Shown piece by piece: positions 1 through 9,237 of a DNA stretch of 30,744 nucleotides (positions are counted from its first letter, which is position 1; every line of letters begins with the position of its first letter). Below the pieces are notes generated by a model. The model did no database searches and was not told the origin of the DNA. It saw nothing but the letters and a program-made list of their open reading frames with translations. The DNA is from 0-14-0-20-45-22 sp041645495 (GTDB taxonomy: Bacteria > Fidelibacterota > UBA2242): the NCBI GenBank assembly GCA_041645495.1, contig JBAZPZ010000017.1, positions 1-30,744 on the forward strand. The letters run 5' to 3'. A program made the position numbers and the translations under genes.

Positions 1-39
1 CATTCCCAGCACCATGAAAATTGTTGCAATTTTCTTCAT
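1..39 (-). CDS. Exported protein, N-terminal fragment only
   Basis: Only the first 13 codons are inside the window, reading MKKIATIFMVLGM on the minus strand. A strong Shine-Dalgarno AAAGGAGAA (complement of 45-53) lies at good spacing before the ATG. The lysine pair followed by a hydrophobic run is the start of a signal peptide or membrane anchor. The gene begins about 40 bp after the PorV-like gene on the same strand, so it is probably the next member of the large envelope operon. The product cannot be named from 13 residues. Confidence 0.7.
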   Translation of the reverse strand, partial: MKKIATIFMVLGM

Positions 40-79
40 GACAGTTCTCCTTTTGTTGTTAATACATTTCCTACATTTC

Positions 80-1108
80 CTAAAATACTATTCTCATTGT
101 GTACTTATGCGCCTGATCCAGATATTGATAGGATTGGTAGGCATAATCCACAAAGAGTTTTATATTATTCGCGAGAGGAAGATGAATTCCTCCGCCCAGC
201 GAAAATCTTTCATCCCGGTAATCCATAAAAAGAGATTTCATCCCTGCTCTTAATACCAATACATCATTCCAGAAGCCCATCTCCACGCCCATATTCAGAT
301 ATTCGGAATTGTCATTGGGATGAATCGCATCAATCGCCCAGGTTGTGCGAATATATTTCGGGTCGCCCGAATCACCTGATAAACCGACCCGCAGTAAAAG
401 TGGCAGATCAAACTTATCTGTCGCAAGATAAGCATTTACACTTTCATTGTTACCGTAAATAGTTTCGTCGATATCTTTTGTGACCAGAAGGTCGGAGCCG
501 GTCATCTGAATCTTTCCGCCAAAATTGGAGATACTGACTCCGAATCGAATTCCCCTGAAAGGTGATATAAAAAGCGTACCGATATCAAGAGCAAAAGCTC
601 CAGCCCCGCAATTCATAATATATTCGTTGATATATTTTATATTGCCTCCGAGGAAAAATCTGTCGGTAAGCATTTTCGAGTAGGTAAAACCAACTGCATA
701 ACTGCCGGATTTAAACATCTCTCCGGTACCTTCGGGATTAGCTTCCGTTGTAACTTCCATCTCACCGATTCCCATATGAGTAGCGCTAAGTCCGATTGTA
801 CCGTATTGCTGGAGAGGGATAACCAACCCCATGTAAGTCAGGTTGATATCAGCGATCCACTGACTATAGTTTGTGACGAATTCCATTTGCTTTAATTGAG
901 CAATGCCGGCAGGATTCCAATACATTGCCGTTGCATCATTAGCAATGCCGACAAATGCATCTCCAATTCCATTCGCTCGTGAGCCGACGCCAATCGTCAG
1001 AAATTTAGCTGCTGTTGTTCCTGTTTTTGTAACGACATCTTCCCCAAATAAATGAGAAAAAAAAGATAAAATCAAAACAAATGTCAGGCTTATCTTTTTA
1101 ATATTCAT
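80..1108 (-). CDS. PorV/PorQ-family outer-membrane beta-barrel protein
   Basis: This 342-residue protein has a signal peptide (residues 1 to about 22) and then the N-terminal signature of the PorV/PorQ (UPF0164) family: AAKFLTIGVGSRANGIGDAF followed by ATAMYWNPAG around residues 59-68. The rest alternates in the way of a FadL-like transmembrane barrel and ends in the aromatic tail RIVF. In Bacteroidetes, PorV is the outer-membrane shuttle that receives type IX secretion cargo and passes it to the attachment complex, while PorQ and other paralogues have related roles. The start is preceded by AGGTG overlapping the stop region of the upstream gene, whose product carries a type-IX-like C-terminal domain. 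That adjacency suggests a dedicated cargo/shuttle pair. Family assignment is firm; the exact role (shuttle, porin or fatty-acid-type channel) is inferred. Confidence 0.85.
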   Translation of the reverse strand: MNIKKISLTFVLILSFFSHLFGEDVVTKTGTTAAKFLTIGVGSRANGIGDAFVGIANDATAMYWNPAGIAQLKQMEFVTNYSQWIADINLTYMGLVIPLQQYGTIGLSATHMGIGEMEVTTEANPEGTGEMFKSGSYAVGFTYSKMLTDRFFLGGNIKYINEYIMNCGAGAFALDIGTLFISPFRGIRFGVSISNFGGKIQMTGSDLLVTKDIDETIYGNNESVNAYLATDKFDLPLLLRVGLSGDSGDPKYIRTTWAIDAIHPNDNSEYLNMGVEMGFWNDVLVLRAGMKSLFMDYRDERFSLGGGIHLPLANNIKLFVDYAYQSYQYLDQAHKYTMRIVF

Positions 1109-1117
1109 AATTCACAC

Positions 1118-4100
1118 CTATTTAATAATGGCAAATTTCCCAACATGTTCACCTATTCCCGGAGCATCAACATGATAAATATATACACCGTAGGATGCTG
1201 ATAAATTATCCCTGGTCAGCAAATCCCATACTTCAGAACCATCATTATAAGTCGTTTTGTGTTCTATCTTCTTCACCATTTCTCCGGAAACCGTGTAAAT
1301 CCTGATTGTGCATTCAGCTGGAAGATGGTTAAAATGAATAGCGCGCGGTCCTCGACCGCTTACGAAAGGATTTTTCGATTCCCAGCTTGCAGCGGCAAAA
1401 TAGGGATTCGGAACAATTTTAATCTTTTTCAAACTCTTTTTTGCTAGCGCCGTATCAATATAAGAGGCGTAAGTGGTAAATTCAAAAACATCAGTTGACA
1501 TAAAGGGTTTATTGATTACGATAAAGGCTGTATCTCCAGCCTGAGGCTGATAAATGTGATGTTTTTCAAATGGTCGCGGTGCATCGAGTGAGAAACGCCA
1601 CGTCCCGATAAGGTCGCCTTTTTTAGTCGTGTCATCCAGAAAAATCACCCAGTCACTTTCTACTGAATCAGCGTTAAGAATACCATCCGGATTCCTGCGG
1701 GGAGAGTAATCTCCAAAGGCAAAAGGTATCTTTACCCAATCAATCTCATCAACTCCGGTAACGTCAACTTTCTTCTTTACTGTAAAATCAACAGATACGG
1801 GTGGGAAATTATAACCCAGAGGAAATGGTAATCCTTTTAATCCACACCAATAATCGGTGGAAACATCCATTCCCGCCGCTCCGAATTCAATCCTATAATC
1901 CGCCGGGTACGGTCGGCCAATAGTCGGTGGGCTGGGAAACCGGAATACTTCAGTGACGAAGCGCCATAAACTATCACTGCTCCAATGGGATTCGGCACGA
2001 TTGGGGTCAATAAGATCTTTATTAGTAAATATAAGTTGAAATCCGTCAATTAATGGCTGCTCATCATCGGTTTGTAATTGCCGACTTTTATATATTAATG
2101 TCTCAGGTTCTGCAGAATAAGTAATATCCTCGAGTGTATAAGATTTGGTTTTCAGAGTATCATAACCCAAACCGGTACTCTGATTTAAACATAAAGTATC
2201 TTCAAAAGTAATTCGATAGGTATGATTATCCAATACTTCGGAAGGATCAACAATTTGATAAGCTACTTTAGAAGTCGTCATTCCCTGAGCCAGTCGGATG
2301 TCAACAATATTCGCTTCTACATAACCGGCTGCGGGCGCTTCCGGTGTTACAACCACCACATTTGGACCTTTCTTTTCAATATCGCCCGTAGCTGAATTGA
2401 TCGTCAACTTAATATTACACTCAGTCGGAGGGATATTATTTGATACATCACCCCCAAAATCATAAGAAATCACTGCATAATAATAGGTCTGCCCATTCCG
2501 AACATCAGTATCCACAAAACTATGCACAATTCCGGTATCATCTCCCAGTTGATATTTTACTCCGTTAATATCAACCGGATGATAACCTTTAATTCCATCA
2601 ACTAAATCACACTGGAAAATAGGTTTATGGAATGTCAACGTCCCAACTGCATCTGTGATCAGGTAGGCATCTTTAAATCCCGTATCTGTGGCTTTAAATA
2701 TCTTATAACCTTCAAAATCAAATCCCGGAGAGCCTATGCCAAACATGTATGAATCGAAGGTCCTTTCAGCAACATCATCCCAATAGATAGTGACTTTACC
2801 ATCGCGGGCAACTGCTGTAACATTCGGCGGAATCGGTTGTTTAGCAAACTGATAATCCTCATCATAGGTTCTTTGGGCGATCAGCTTATTACGGATTGCA
2901 TCATCTTCATCGGCGCCCAGGCAAACAGCCATAGATATTCGCTCGGTTTGCCCGGATTTCAAAGGGAAATATCCGGAAGTGACAAAAAGATCATAATCTC
3001 CCGAAAGTCCTCCCGGCGGCGGTTGCCAGAACTTTCCGGGCGTTAAATATTTTCGCCAGAGCGTGTTATCGGAACTAAGGTTAATCGAACCGGCGCGATC
3101 ATACGCCACTGCCGTCAAACCAATCTGGTCGGATTCAGAGACATCGGTCTTATCTATATTAGGCTCACCGGGAAAGTTGGTCCCTGCTCCTGAAGTAGGC
3201 TTATTATCTCCCTCGCCTGGATCACCGGTCAACTCGGCGCCATCCAGTCCAACATCATCATAAAAGGGGCTCCAATCGCCATCATTATCAATATAATCCT
3301 CTCGCGATTCATCGATCATTTCATCTATTCCTTCATCGATGCTTTCGTCAATGGCGCCATTCCCGTTATTATCAATTCCATCGGTATATTTAAGCCTCAT
3401 ATCTTCAGTTTTAACATCGTATAAGACAATTTCAGTGCCGGGCACTTTATAACGAAAATAAGGCGAATCCGTTGCCGCAGTATCGATTATCTCCTGTGTT
3501 ATAACCGGACTACCGTCTTCACCATCGTCGTTGTTATCAATAAAATCGGCGAACTTACGACCAATATCTTCAGAACCGACATCAATCAGGTGGATCACCC
3601 CGGGTGTTAATGTGTCGCTTTCAGGATATGGCGGCCAACGTTTCCATTTATCAGCCTGTACATCTGTAATCATTTCCTGAGTTATTACGGGACTATTCAT
3701 CTCGCTATTGCCATCATTATCAATACGATCGGCAAATCCGAAACCTTCGGAAAAAGTTCCAAAAGCAATGTGGGTGATATCTTCATCAATAATCCCGTTT
3801 TTATTATCATCAATTCCATTGAATGGAATTTCATCTTTAAGCATTTCAGCGGTTATTTTTGGATTATTTTTTTCGCCATCCCCGTCATTGTCAATGCGGT
3901 CTTTCGAATTGCCGGGCGTCTCAAGGTAAGCAATTGCGGCAACCCCGACCGGATCTGAACCAAAGGCTTCAATATTCCCAATCCCATCACTATCTTTGCA
4001 CCATGCAATATCATACAAAAGATCAAAATCCGGTGAGTCATCGCCCGAATCGCCGTCGCCTCCGACGAGATCAGCCAGCCAGATGCAAAATGCAACCTTT

Positions 4101-4801
4101 TCTAAGTCTTCCGTCCCATCGTTTTGGATTTCATAAAGAATAAAAACAACATCCTCAACCAGAACTTGAGACCATTCCATCACCCTGACGCCGGCAAGGA
4201 TTCCAAGCCCGCCTCGGGTTAAATCTGTCGAATCAGGATAATAATTAAAATCCGGTTTTTTATAATAGTCATCCGAAATTTTAAAATAAATTTCTTGGTC
4301 GGAATTGAATTTATTTTTCCCGAAATAACCATTCCAAGAACCTTGCCAGCCCCGATCGACCTCATCCTTCGATTTATCCGGCCAATATCCCGGCCATGTC
4401 TCGGGTTCGTCGCTTTTGGCTATCTGGTCTGATTCAGGATTCAGATAGCCCGGAACCGGCTCAAAATTCCAACTTTCCCCGGCTGGACTGGTGCGACCGT
4501 TAGCAATATTAACAATCTTCTGGATTTCGCCATTCACATCCTTCACTTCGGCGCCAACCCAAATCTGGGTCATAGCAATGTAGTGCTGCCGTGTATTTTT
4601 CGGCCATTCATAGGGAACATATTGAGCTCCAGCCGATGGTCTTCCGGTTACACCATAATTAAAAATCGATGTGCGCACTTTATTACCATCAATATTGGTT
4701 TGTCTCCGATAATTGGCGTTGCCACGCTCATTACTCGGAATATGTTGTGCAAATAGAATTGACGCAATTAAAATAGGTAAAACCAATCTGTTAAACTTCA
4801 T
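1118..4801 (-). CDS. Large secreted protein with calcium-loop-like repeats, Fn3-like domain and T9SS-type sorting domain
   Basis: This 1227-residue protein has a signal peptide at 1-18 (cleavage near FAQ). Residues about 20-300 are a poorly characterised extracellular region. Residues 301-510 hold at least six Asp/Asn/Gly loops of the type IDNDGDG, like thrombospondin type 3 or dockerin calcium loops. A fibronectin-III-like stretch starts near residue 656 (PPNVTAVARDGKVTIYWDD). Residues about 1126-1227 form a FlgD-like or type IX C-terminal domain, with VPNPY at its start, IRIYTVSGEMV in the middle and GVYIYHVD plus GKFAIIK at the end. I infer secretion across the outer membrane and surface display, with the repeats binding Ca2+. 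The gene starts 6 nt after the TonB receptor stop, with GAGG upstream, and is followed by a PorV-like gene. The ligand is unknown. The C-terminal call is by pattern only. Confidence 0.8.
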   Translation of the reverse strand: MKFNRLVLPILIASILFAQHIPSNERGNANYRRQTNIDGNKVRTSIFNYGVTGRPSAGAQYVPYEWPKNTRQHYIAMTQIWVGAEVKDVNGEIQKIVNIANGRTSPAGESWNFEPVPGYLNPESDQIAKSDEPETWPGYWPDKSKDEVDRGWQGSWNGYFGKNKFNSDQEIYFKISDDYYKKPDFNYYPDSTDLTRGGLGILAGVRVMEWSQVLVEDVVFILYEIQNDGTEDLEKVAFCIWLADLVGGDGDSGDDSPDFDLLYDIAWCKDSDGIGNIEAFGSDPVGVAAIAYLETPGNSKDRIDNDGDGEKNNPKITAEMLKDEIPFNGIDDNKNGIIDEDITHIAFGTFSEGFGFADRIDNDGNSEMNSPVITQEMITDVQADKWKRWPPYPESDTLTPGVIHLIDVGSEDIGRKFADFIDNNDDGEDGSPVITQEIIDTAATDSPYFRYKVPGTEIVLYDVKTEDMRLKYTDGIDNNGNGAIDESIDEGIDEMIDESREDYIDNDGDWSPFYDDVGLDGAELTGDPGEGDNKPTSGAGTNFPGEPNIDKTDVSESDQIGLTAVAYDRAGSINLSSDNTLWRKYLTPGKFWQPPPGGLSGDYDLFVTSGYFPLKSGQTERISMAVCLGADEDDAIRNKLIAQRTYDEDYQFAKQPIPPNVTAVARDGKVTIYWDDVAERTFDSYMFGIGSPGFDFEGYKIFKATDTGFKDAYLITDAVGTLTFHKPIFQCDLVDGIKGYHPVDINGVKYQLGDDTGIVHSFVDTDVRNGQTYYYAVISYDFGGDVSNNIPPTECNIKLTINSATGDIEKKGPNVVVVTPEAPAAGYVEANIVDIRLAQGMTTSKVAYQIVDPSEVLDNHTYRITFEDTLCLNQSTGLGYDTLKTKSYTLEDITYSAEPETLIYKSRQLQTDDEQPLIDGFQLIFTNKDLIDPNRAESHWSSDSLWRFVTEVFRFPSPPTIGRPYPADYRIEFGAAGMDVSTDYWCGLKGLPFPLGYNFPPVSVDFTVKKKVDVTGVDEIDWVKIPFAFGDYSPRRNPDGILNADSVESDWVIFLDDTTKKGDLIGTWRFSLDAPRPFEKHHIYQPQAGDTAFIVINKPFMSTDVFEFTTYASYIDTALAKKSLKKIKIVPNPYFAAASWESKNPFVSGRGPRAIHFNHLPAECTIRIYTVSGEMVKKIEHKTTYNDGSEVWDLLTRDNLSASYGVYIYHVDAPGIGEHVGKFAIIK
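3255..3901 (-). repeat. Tandem degenerate calcium-loop coding repeats
   Basis: This part of the 1227-residue gene encodes at least six copies of an Asp-rich loop with the pattern [IL]-D-[ND]-[ND]-x-[DN]-G. They lie near protein residues 301, 328, 358, 419, 474 and 502. Several are followed by a shared tail N/S-P-x-I-T-x-E, which shows that a longer unit of roughly 55-60 residues was duplicated. At the DNA level the copies appear as related stretches around CCGTCATTGTCAATGCGGTC, but they are well diverged. Calcium binding is inferred from the spacing of the acidic residues. Confidence 0.7.
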
Positions 4802-4807
4802 ACCCTG

Positions 4808-7555
4808 TTACCTCAAATTAAAAGGAAATTTTACGCCGATAATAACTCTTCTGGGAGCCGAATACCATTCCGGATGAGTAAAGTATTCAGACACCGTGTT
4901 AATTCTTTTTTCTTGCAAATAGTTTCTGCTGCTTTCGTCTGCCTTGAGTTCTTCTAATCCACTATCAGCTTTTCCGGTAGTGCCCCAAACATTTATCGCA
5001 TTTTGTGTGTCTAATAAATTATAAATATCAACATAAACAGATATTTCAGAATTAAACATTTTCAGTTTTCTATTCAGCTTCAGATCAAACTCATATGTTG
5101 TTGGTTTTCGTCTACTGTTTTCTTCAGGTTGAATTGATGCGCTTGCTCCCTGTCTGGTAGCTGTTAAAATTGATGGTGTATATGGATAACTTGAACCATA
5201 ACGACCAATTAAAGTCGCTCCATATTTTGCAGTGCCATAATAAATCGAACCATTAAGAGTATGCCGCTGATCCCATCCTAAAGGAATGATATACTTCCGC
5301 GGTTCCCGATTCGCCTGCATCGCTCCGAATGCATCTCCGGGATTAGAGTTTGATCCTTCCGCTACCTGAAAAGTATATGACAAATTAAACCAGTAATTAT
5401 TTTGATATTTCTTCTCCAATGAAAGGATCACTCCCCGGACATTGGAATAGTCCTTATTCTCATAAATAACATATTCCGTGCCGCCTCCGATATCAATCGG
5501 AACACCCGTGGAAACCCAATCTCTTACATCACGGTAAAACCCTGTTAAATCAACTGTCAGTTTTGATATTATTTCCTGTCGCATTCCGAGTTCATACATA
5601 ACTGTCTTTTGTGGTTTCATATCAGGATTTCCACCGATGCCAAACCTCCCGCTTGTCTCAGGTATTTTATATCCCGGATAAGTATATAATAATTCAAAAT
5701 TAGGAATTTGGAAGAAGTGACCGAAAGAAAAATGCAACACGCCTTTATCGGTTATAGGATACGCAACACCAAACCGTGGACTGATTTGCGTCTTGATGCT
5801 TGTTTTTTTCCACCATAAATCCTCTCGTTCACTAAGTGAAAGCGAATCAAGCGCCGGATTACGGGGATTATCAATATACGGCTCTTTTGGATCTGCCGGA
5901 ATCAAAGCATTTGCATCAAAATAATCCCAACGCAAGCCTACATTAATAATGACACTCTGAAATTCCAGCTTGTCCTGAAAATAAGCGGAAAATTCTTTCG
6001 GTTCATGCAAATAGTAATCCCTGCCAAATGCGCCGAATTTCTTATCTTCAACGTCTTTTTGGGGGATAAAAGGAGTAAATACTGAATCGCTAACATACGG
6101 ATCGTCAAAAATCGAATATCCATCCAACTCTAATCGGTGAAATTTAGCTTCGCCGCCAATTTTTATCAGATGCAACTTTGTAATTTGGGATGTTAAGTCA
6201 AATTTGGCAACTCGTGTATCTGTCTGCCTGTAAAAACGGTTTGTATTAATCGCGTAATCTGTAAACCAATAGTAAGGATTGACTCTCTCAATGTGTTCCC
6301 AATAATGGGGATCAATATAGCGCGGGTCATCCTTGTCATCAAATAATTTATGCGAATACCGTTTGAGATACTTAGTGAAACTGATCTCATAAAAAGTCTT
6401 ACTTGATAAGGAATGGGTTAGTTTCAAACTCAGATTTCGTCCAATATTGTGTCCTTCGATATTTGCATCAGGCACATATTGCAAACCATGATTAAAATCT
6501 TCATAAACTTCATCGCTTGTCATATAAGCCAAACCAATTTTTAATCTTGAAAACGGATTTATGCTCAACTTGGAATGGGTTGTGAATCTTTCCCGCCAGT
6601 TCATGGGAACATATTGAGGATTGGATAATGTATCACCATACATATTAAAATAACTTTTACCATACAACCAGCCGTCGGTATAATTATGACGCGCCGTAGT
6701 GTAAAAATTAGCCACTTTTGATAATAGTGGAACCGGTCCGCTAAAATTAATCTGTAAATTTCTTTCAGAAGTCGGATTTACTTCTTCAATGCCACGATAG
6801 AGATCATTTTTACCAGAAACATAGTCTCCTAAATATAAGAAAACCGATCCGTCATAATTGCGGCTGCCTTCCTTTGTCACAATATTAACAATTCCCGACA
6901 TAGCATTGCCGTATTCCGCATTAAAAGTTCCGCTAATTACCTGCAATTCCTGTATTGATGTGTGTTCAACGGATACAGCCTGTCCGCCATCATATGAGTC
7001 AGTAATAGATACACCGTCTATCCAATAGGCTACTTCAGTCGATCTGCCACCGCGAATGTGGATACCACCGCCGGCATCTTTAGTTACTCCGCTTTGTAAT
7101 TGGAGAATATCGCCGACAGTATTAACAGGCATAGCATCAATATTTTCAGAAGAAACCCTTGACTCTGAAGAGGTCAGATCTTTTTGGACCGCAGGACGCT
7201 CGGCAATCACCGTCACGGCATCAGCTTCAATTACTTCCGTAGTCAAAATAATATTTAAGTGCGTAGTCAAATCAATTTGTATTAAAACATCCTTGATTAC
7301 CTGCTTTTGATAACCGATCACAGATACTTCAATATCATAGTAACCAGGTGGAACATTAAGGATTAAAAAATTGCCGTTAATGTCTGATGCCGCACCTAAA
7401 TATGTACCTTTTAATAAAATATTTGCTCCGATGAGCGGTTCGCCCGTCTTGGCATCCGTAATACTACCGGTGATCTTCCCCGTCGTCCCGCCGATCAACC
7501 CTTGAAAAGAAACACACAACAGAAAAAAGGCCAGCAGTTTCTTGGTGTATTCCAT
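4808..7555 (-). CDS. TonB-dependent receptor with N-terminal carboxypeptidase-regulatory-like domain
   Basis: This outer-membrane active transporter has 915 residues from the chosen ATG. A signal peptide covers about 1-22. A carboxypeptidase-regulatory-like beta-sandwich spans 25-112 (GKITGSITDAKTGEPLIGAN, then DINGNFLILNVPPGYY). The plug domain spans about 120-230, with IHIRGGRSTEVAYWIDGV and FNAEYGNAMSGIVNIVTKEG. The rest is the 22-strand barrel. This architecture is that of SusC-like and related receptors energised by TonB-ExbBD. Substrate is not readable from sequence, but an exported GH13 enzyme in the same operon hints at alpha-glucan fragments. An in-frame ATG at 7567 overlaps the upstream stop as ATGA and could also be used, adding four residues; I prefer 7555 because GAGG sits 6 nt before it. 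No SusD homologue is present nearby. Confidence 0.9.
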   Translation of the reverse strand: MEYTKKLLAFFLLCVSFQGLIGGTTGKITGSITDAKTGEPLIGANILLKGTYLGAASDINGNFLILNVPPGYYDIEVSVIGYQKQVIKDVLIQIDLTTHLNIILTTEVIEADAVTVIAERPAVQKDLTSSESRVSSENIDAMPVNTVGDILQLQSGVTKDAGGGIHIRGGRSTEVAYWIDGVSITDSYDGGQAVSVEHTSIQELQVISGTFNAEYGNAMSGIVNIVTKEGSRNYDGSVFLYLGDYVSGKNDLYRGIEEVNPTSERNLQINFSGPVPLLSKVANFYTTARHNYTDGWLYGKSYFNMYGDTLSNPQYVPMNWRERFTTHSKLSINPFSRLKIGLAYMTSDEVYEDFNHGLQYVPDANIEGHNIGRNLSLKLTHSLSSKTFYEISFTKYLKRYSHKLFDDKDDPRYIDPHYWEHIERVNPYYWFTDYAINTNRFYRQTDTRVAKFDLTSQITKLHLIKIGGEAKFHRLELDGYSIFDDPYVSDSVFTPFIPQKDVEDKKFGAFGRDYYLHEPKEFSAYFQDKLEFQSVIINVGLRWDYFDANALIPADPKEPYIDNPRNPALDSLSLSEREDLWWKKTSIKTQISPRFGVAYPITDKGVLHFSFGHFFQIPNFELLYTYPGYKIPETSGRFGIGGNPDMKPQKTVMYELGMRQEIISKLTVDLTGFYRDVRDWVSTGVPIDIGGGTEYVIYENKDYSNVRGVILSLEKKYQNNYWFNLSYTFQVAEGSNSNPGDAFGAMQANREPRKYIIPLGWDQRHTLNGSIYYGTAKYGATLIGRYGSSYPYTPSILTATRQGASASIQPEENSRRKPTTYEFDLKLNRKLKMFNSEISVYVDIYNLLDTQNAINVWGTTGKADSGLEELKADESSRNYLQEKRINTVSEYFTHPEWYSAPRRVIIGVKFPFNLR

Positions 7556-7563
7556 ATTCAACC

Positions 7564-9237
7564 TCATTTCACATCCAGAATAAATTTTTGAACCAGGTCA
7601 TTGTTTATCTGAATATCTGTCTGAGCCCTCAAGTGATTGATGAAACCCAGATATTCGCTCTTCTTTTTTTCAGGTAATAGCTTATTGACAATCGCCGATT
7701 TCGAATCTTCGTACGAAAGAAGTTCCGGCTGGCGTTTATTTAATAATTGTACGATAAAATACCGATCCTTGTACCGGACTGGCCCAATAATGTCGCCAAC
7801 CCGTGCAGACATCAACTTATCTGATAACCAACCAAACTGGTCTTTATCCCCCCAACCCAGATAGCCGCCATTTTTCGCGCTCCTCTCCTGAATAGAATGA
7901 AGCCGCGCTAACCGTTTGAAATCTGCCTTAGAATTAATCTGGTGATAAATTTGAAATGCAAGTGCCGAATCTTGGACGGCAATTTCCGAAACCTCAAAAG
8001 ACTCTGGCGCAACGAATTCATTGCGATGCGTCTTAAAATAGCTTTTCAAAGAATCTTCTTTGATAGTAACGGTATCCGTAAATCTTTCGATGAATTTCCG
8101 GGTAATTTGATTCGTTTGATACTGTGCTACGCTTTTTTTGACCTCAGCCTTTTTAGGAATTTTCTTCTTCCAAATCTGGTGCTCAATTTCTTCGCGGATT
8201 GCCAATCCTTTTAAAGCCGAACAGAAATCCTCATAATTCTGGATTCTGTTCGCCTGTTTTTTCTGCAGTTCGCCCAATTTTATTACCGTTTTTTGGACAT
8301 CCCACTGTCCGTTTCCGGTACGTAAAATAACCGGGTTTCTGCTTGACATTCTAATTTCAGGCAACCACCTGTTTCCTAAAAGCAAATTGTCTTTAATTTC
8401 TTCCCAGTGGGTGTACAACTCTTTAACCGATTCTTCGTTGAAAGACAGATGTAATTCTTTTAAAAATTCATCTGTTTTATCCTCTAAAAAGCTCGCTTGT
8501 TTTCGACGCTTGAGTTGCATTTCCAACCACTTTTCATTCTTTTGATAATCCTGTTCAAGAATAAAAGGTTCGATCCGACGGTCAAGTACCTGTATGATGC
8601 TGTACCCATTCCGTGTTTTCACGGGTTCGGAAATCTGCCCGGGGATTAATGAATAAGCGGCATTTTCGAACGCGGGATCCATTTCATCATAGCTAATCCA
8701 GCCCAAATCGCCGCCATTTAATGCCAGTTTCGGATCTTTGAAAGCATAGCGGGCAATTGTCTCGAAGGACTCGCCGTTATCGAGTCTTTTTTTCATTTCT
8801 AATGCTTCGGTTAGTGTCCTAGCGTATAAATGGCGGGTATGCAACCGGATTTTAGAGCGACGAAATGTCTCCCGGAGCTCCGCATCTTTTACTTTTAGTT
8901 CCGGATAGATCGAATGCTCGTAAAAATAATTGATATAGACCTGATCTCTCAGATTATTTTGAGCGTTGACGATCTCAGGCTTTCGGACGAAGCCGCTCGT
9001 ATCGGCATAAGTAAGAATGATTTTTTCATCAATTACGATCTTCAGATAATCATGCCGCATTTTCAGGTTATCACGCATCCCGGTCAACTTCAGTAAGTTT
9101 CGGTACCTGTCGGTGAATTCCTTTAATGTAATCTCTGTCTTTCCGACCGTTGCTATTACTTTTTTATCTCCGTTTTTTGCACATGATGAGCAAATAAAAA
9201 CTACAATTATGAATAGAATCGATCGAGTAACTCTCAT
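7564..9237 (-). CDS. Peptidylprolyl isomerase with two parvulin domains, probable lipoprotein (SurA/PrsA-like)
   Basis: This protein has 557 residues from the ATG at 9237, which overlaps the upstream stop as ATGA and follows AAAGGA. The N-terminus is a hydrophobic signal ending in CSSC, a plausible but not canonical lipobox with Cys19 as the lipidated residue. A SurA-like N-terminal region follows. The first rotamase domain is at about 130-225 (GGDLGWISYDEMDPAFENAA, then GYSIIQVLDR). A helical insert comes next, and the second rotamase domain is at about 410-515 (NGGYLGWGDKDQFGWLSDKL, then YFIVQLLNKR). Such proteins catalyse proline cis-trans isomerisation and escort outer-membrane proteins through the periplasm. 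Its place between the amylase and the TonB receptor suggests it helps fold this operon's barrels and secreted proteins. A longer frame to 9315 exists but would overlap the upstream gene by about 80 nt and bury the signal peptide. Confidence 0.85.
   Translation of the reverse strand: MRVTRSILFIIVVFICSSCAKNGDKKVIATVGKTEITLKEFTDRYRNLLKLTGMRDNLKMRHDYLKIVIDEKIILTYADTSGFVRKPEIVNAQNNLRDQVYINYFYEHSIYPELKVKDAELRETFRRSKIRLHTRHLYARTLTEALEMKKRLDNGESFETIARYAFKDPKLALNGGDLGWISYDEMDPAFENAAYSLIPGQISEPVKTRNGYSIIQVLDRRIEPFILEQDYQKNEKWLEMQLKRRKQASFLEDKTDEFLKELHLSFNEESVKELYTHWEEIKDNLLLGNRWLPEIRMSSRNPVILRTGNGQWDVQKTVIKLGELQKKQANRIQNYEDFCSALKGLAIREEIEHQIWKKKIPKKAEVKKSVAQYQTNQITRKFIERFTDTVTIKEDSLKSYFKTHRNEFVAPESFEVSEIAVQDSALAFQIYHQINSKADFKRLARLHSIQERSAKNGGYLGWGDKDQFGWLSDKLMSARVGDIIGPVRYKDRYFIVQLLNKRQPELLSYEDSKSAIVNKLLPEKKKSEYLGFINHLRAQTDIQINNDLVQKFILDVK

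Noticed and set aside
3255..3901. Possible CRISPR or satellite from repeated DNA in the large secreted gene
   Set aside because: The repeats keep the reading frame, are diverged in DNA and uneven in spacing; they encode Asp-rich protein loops.
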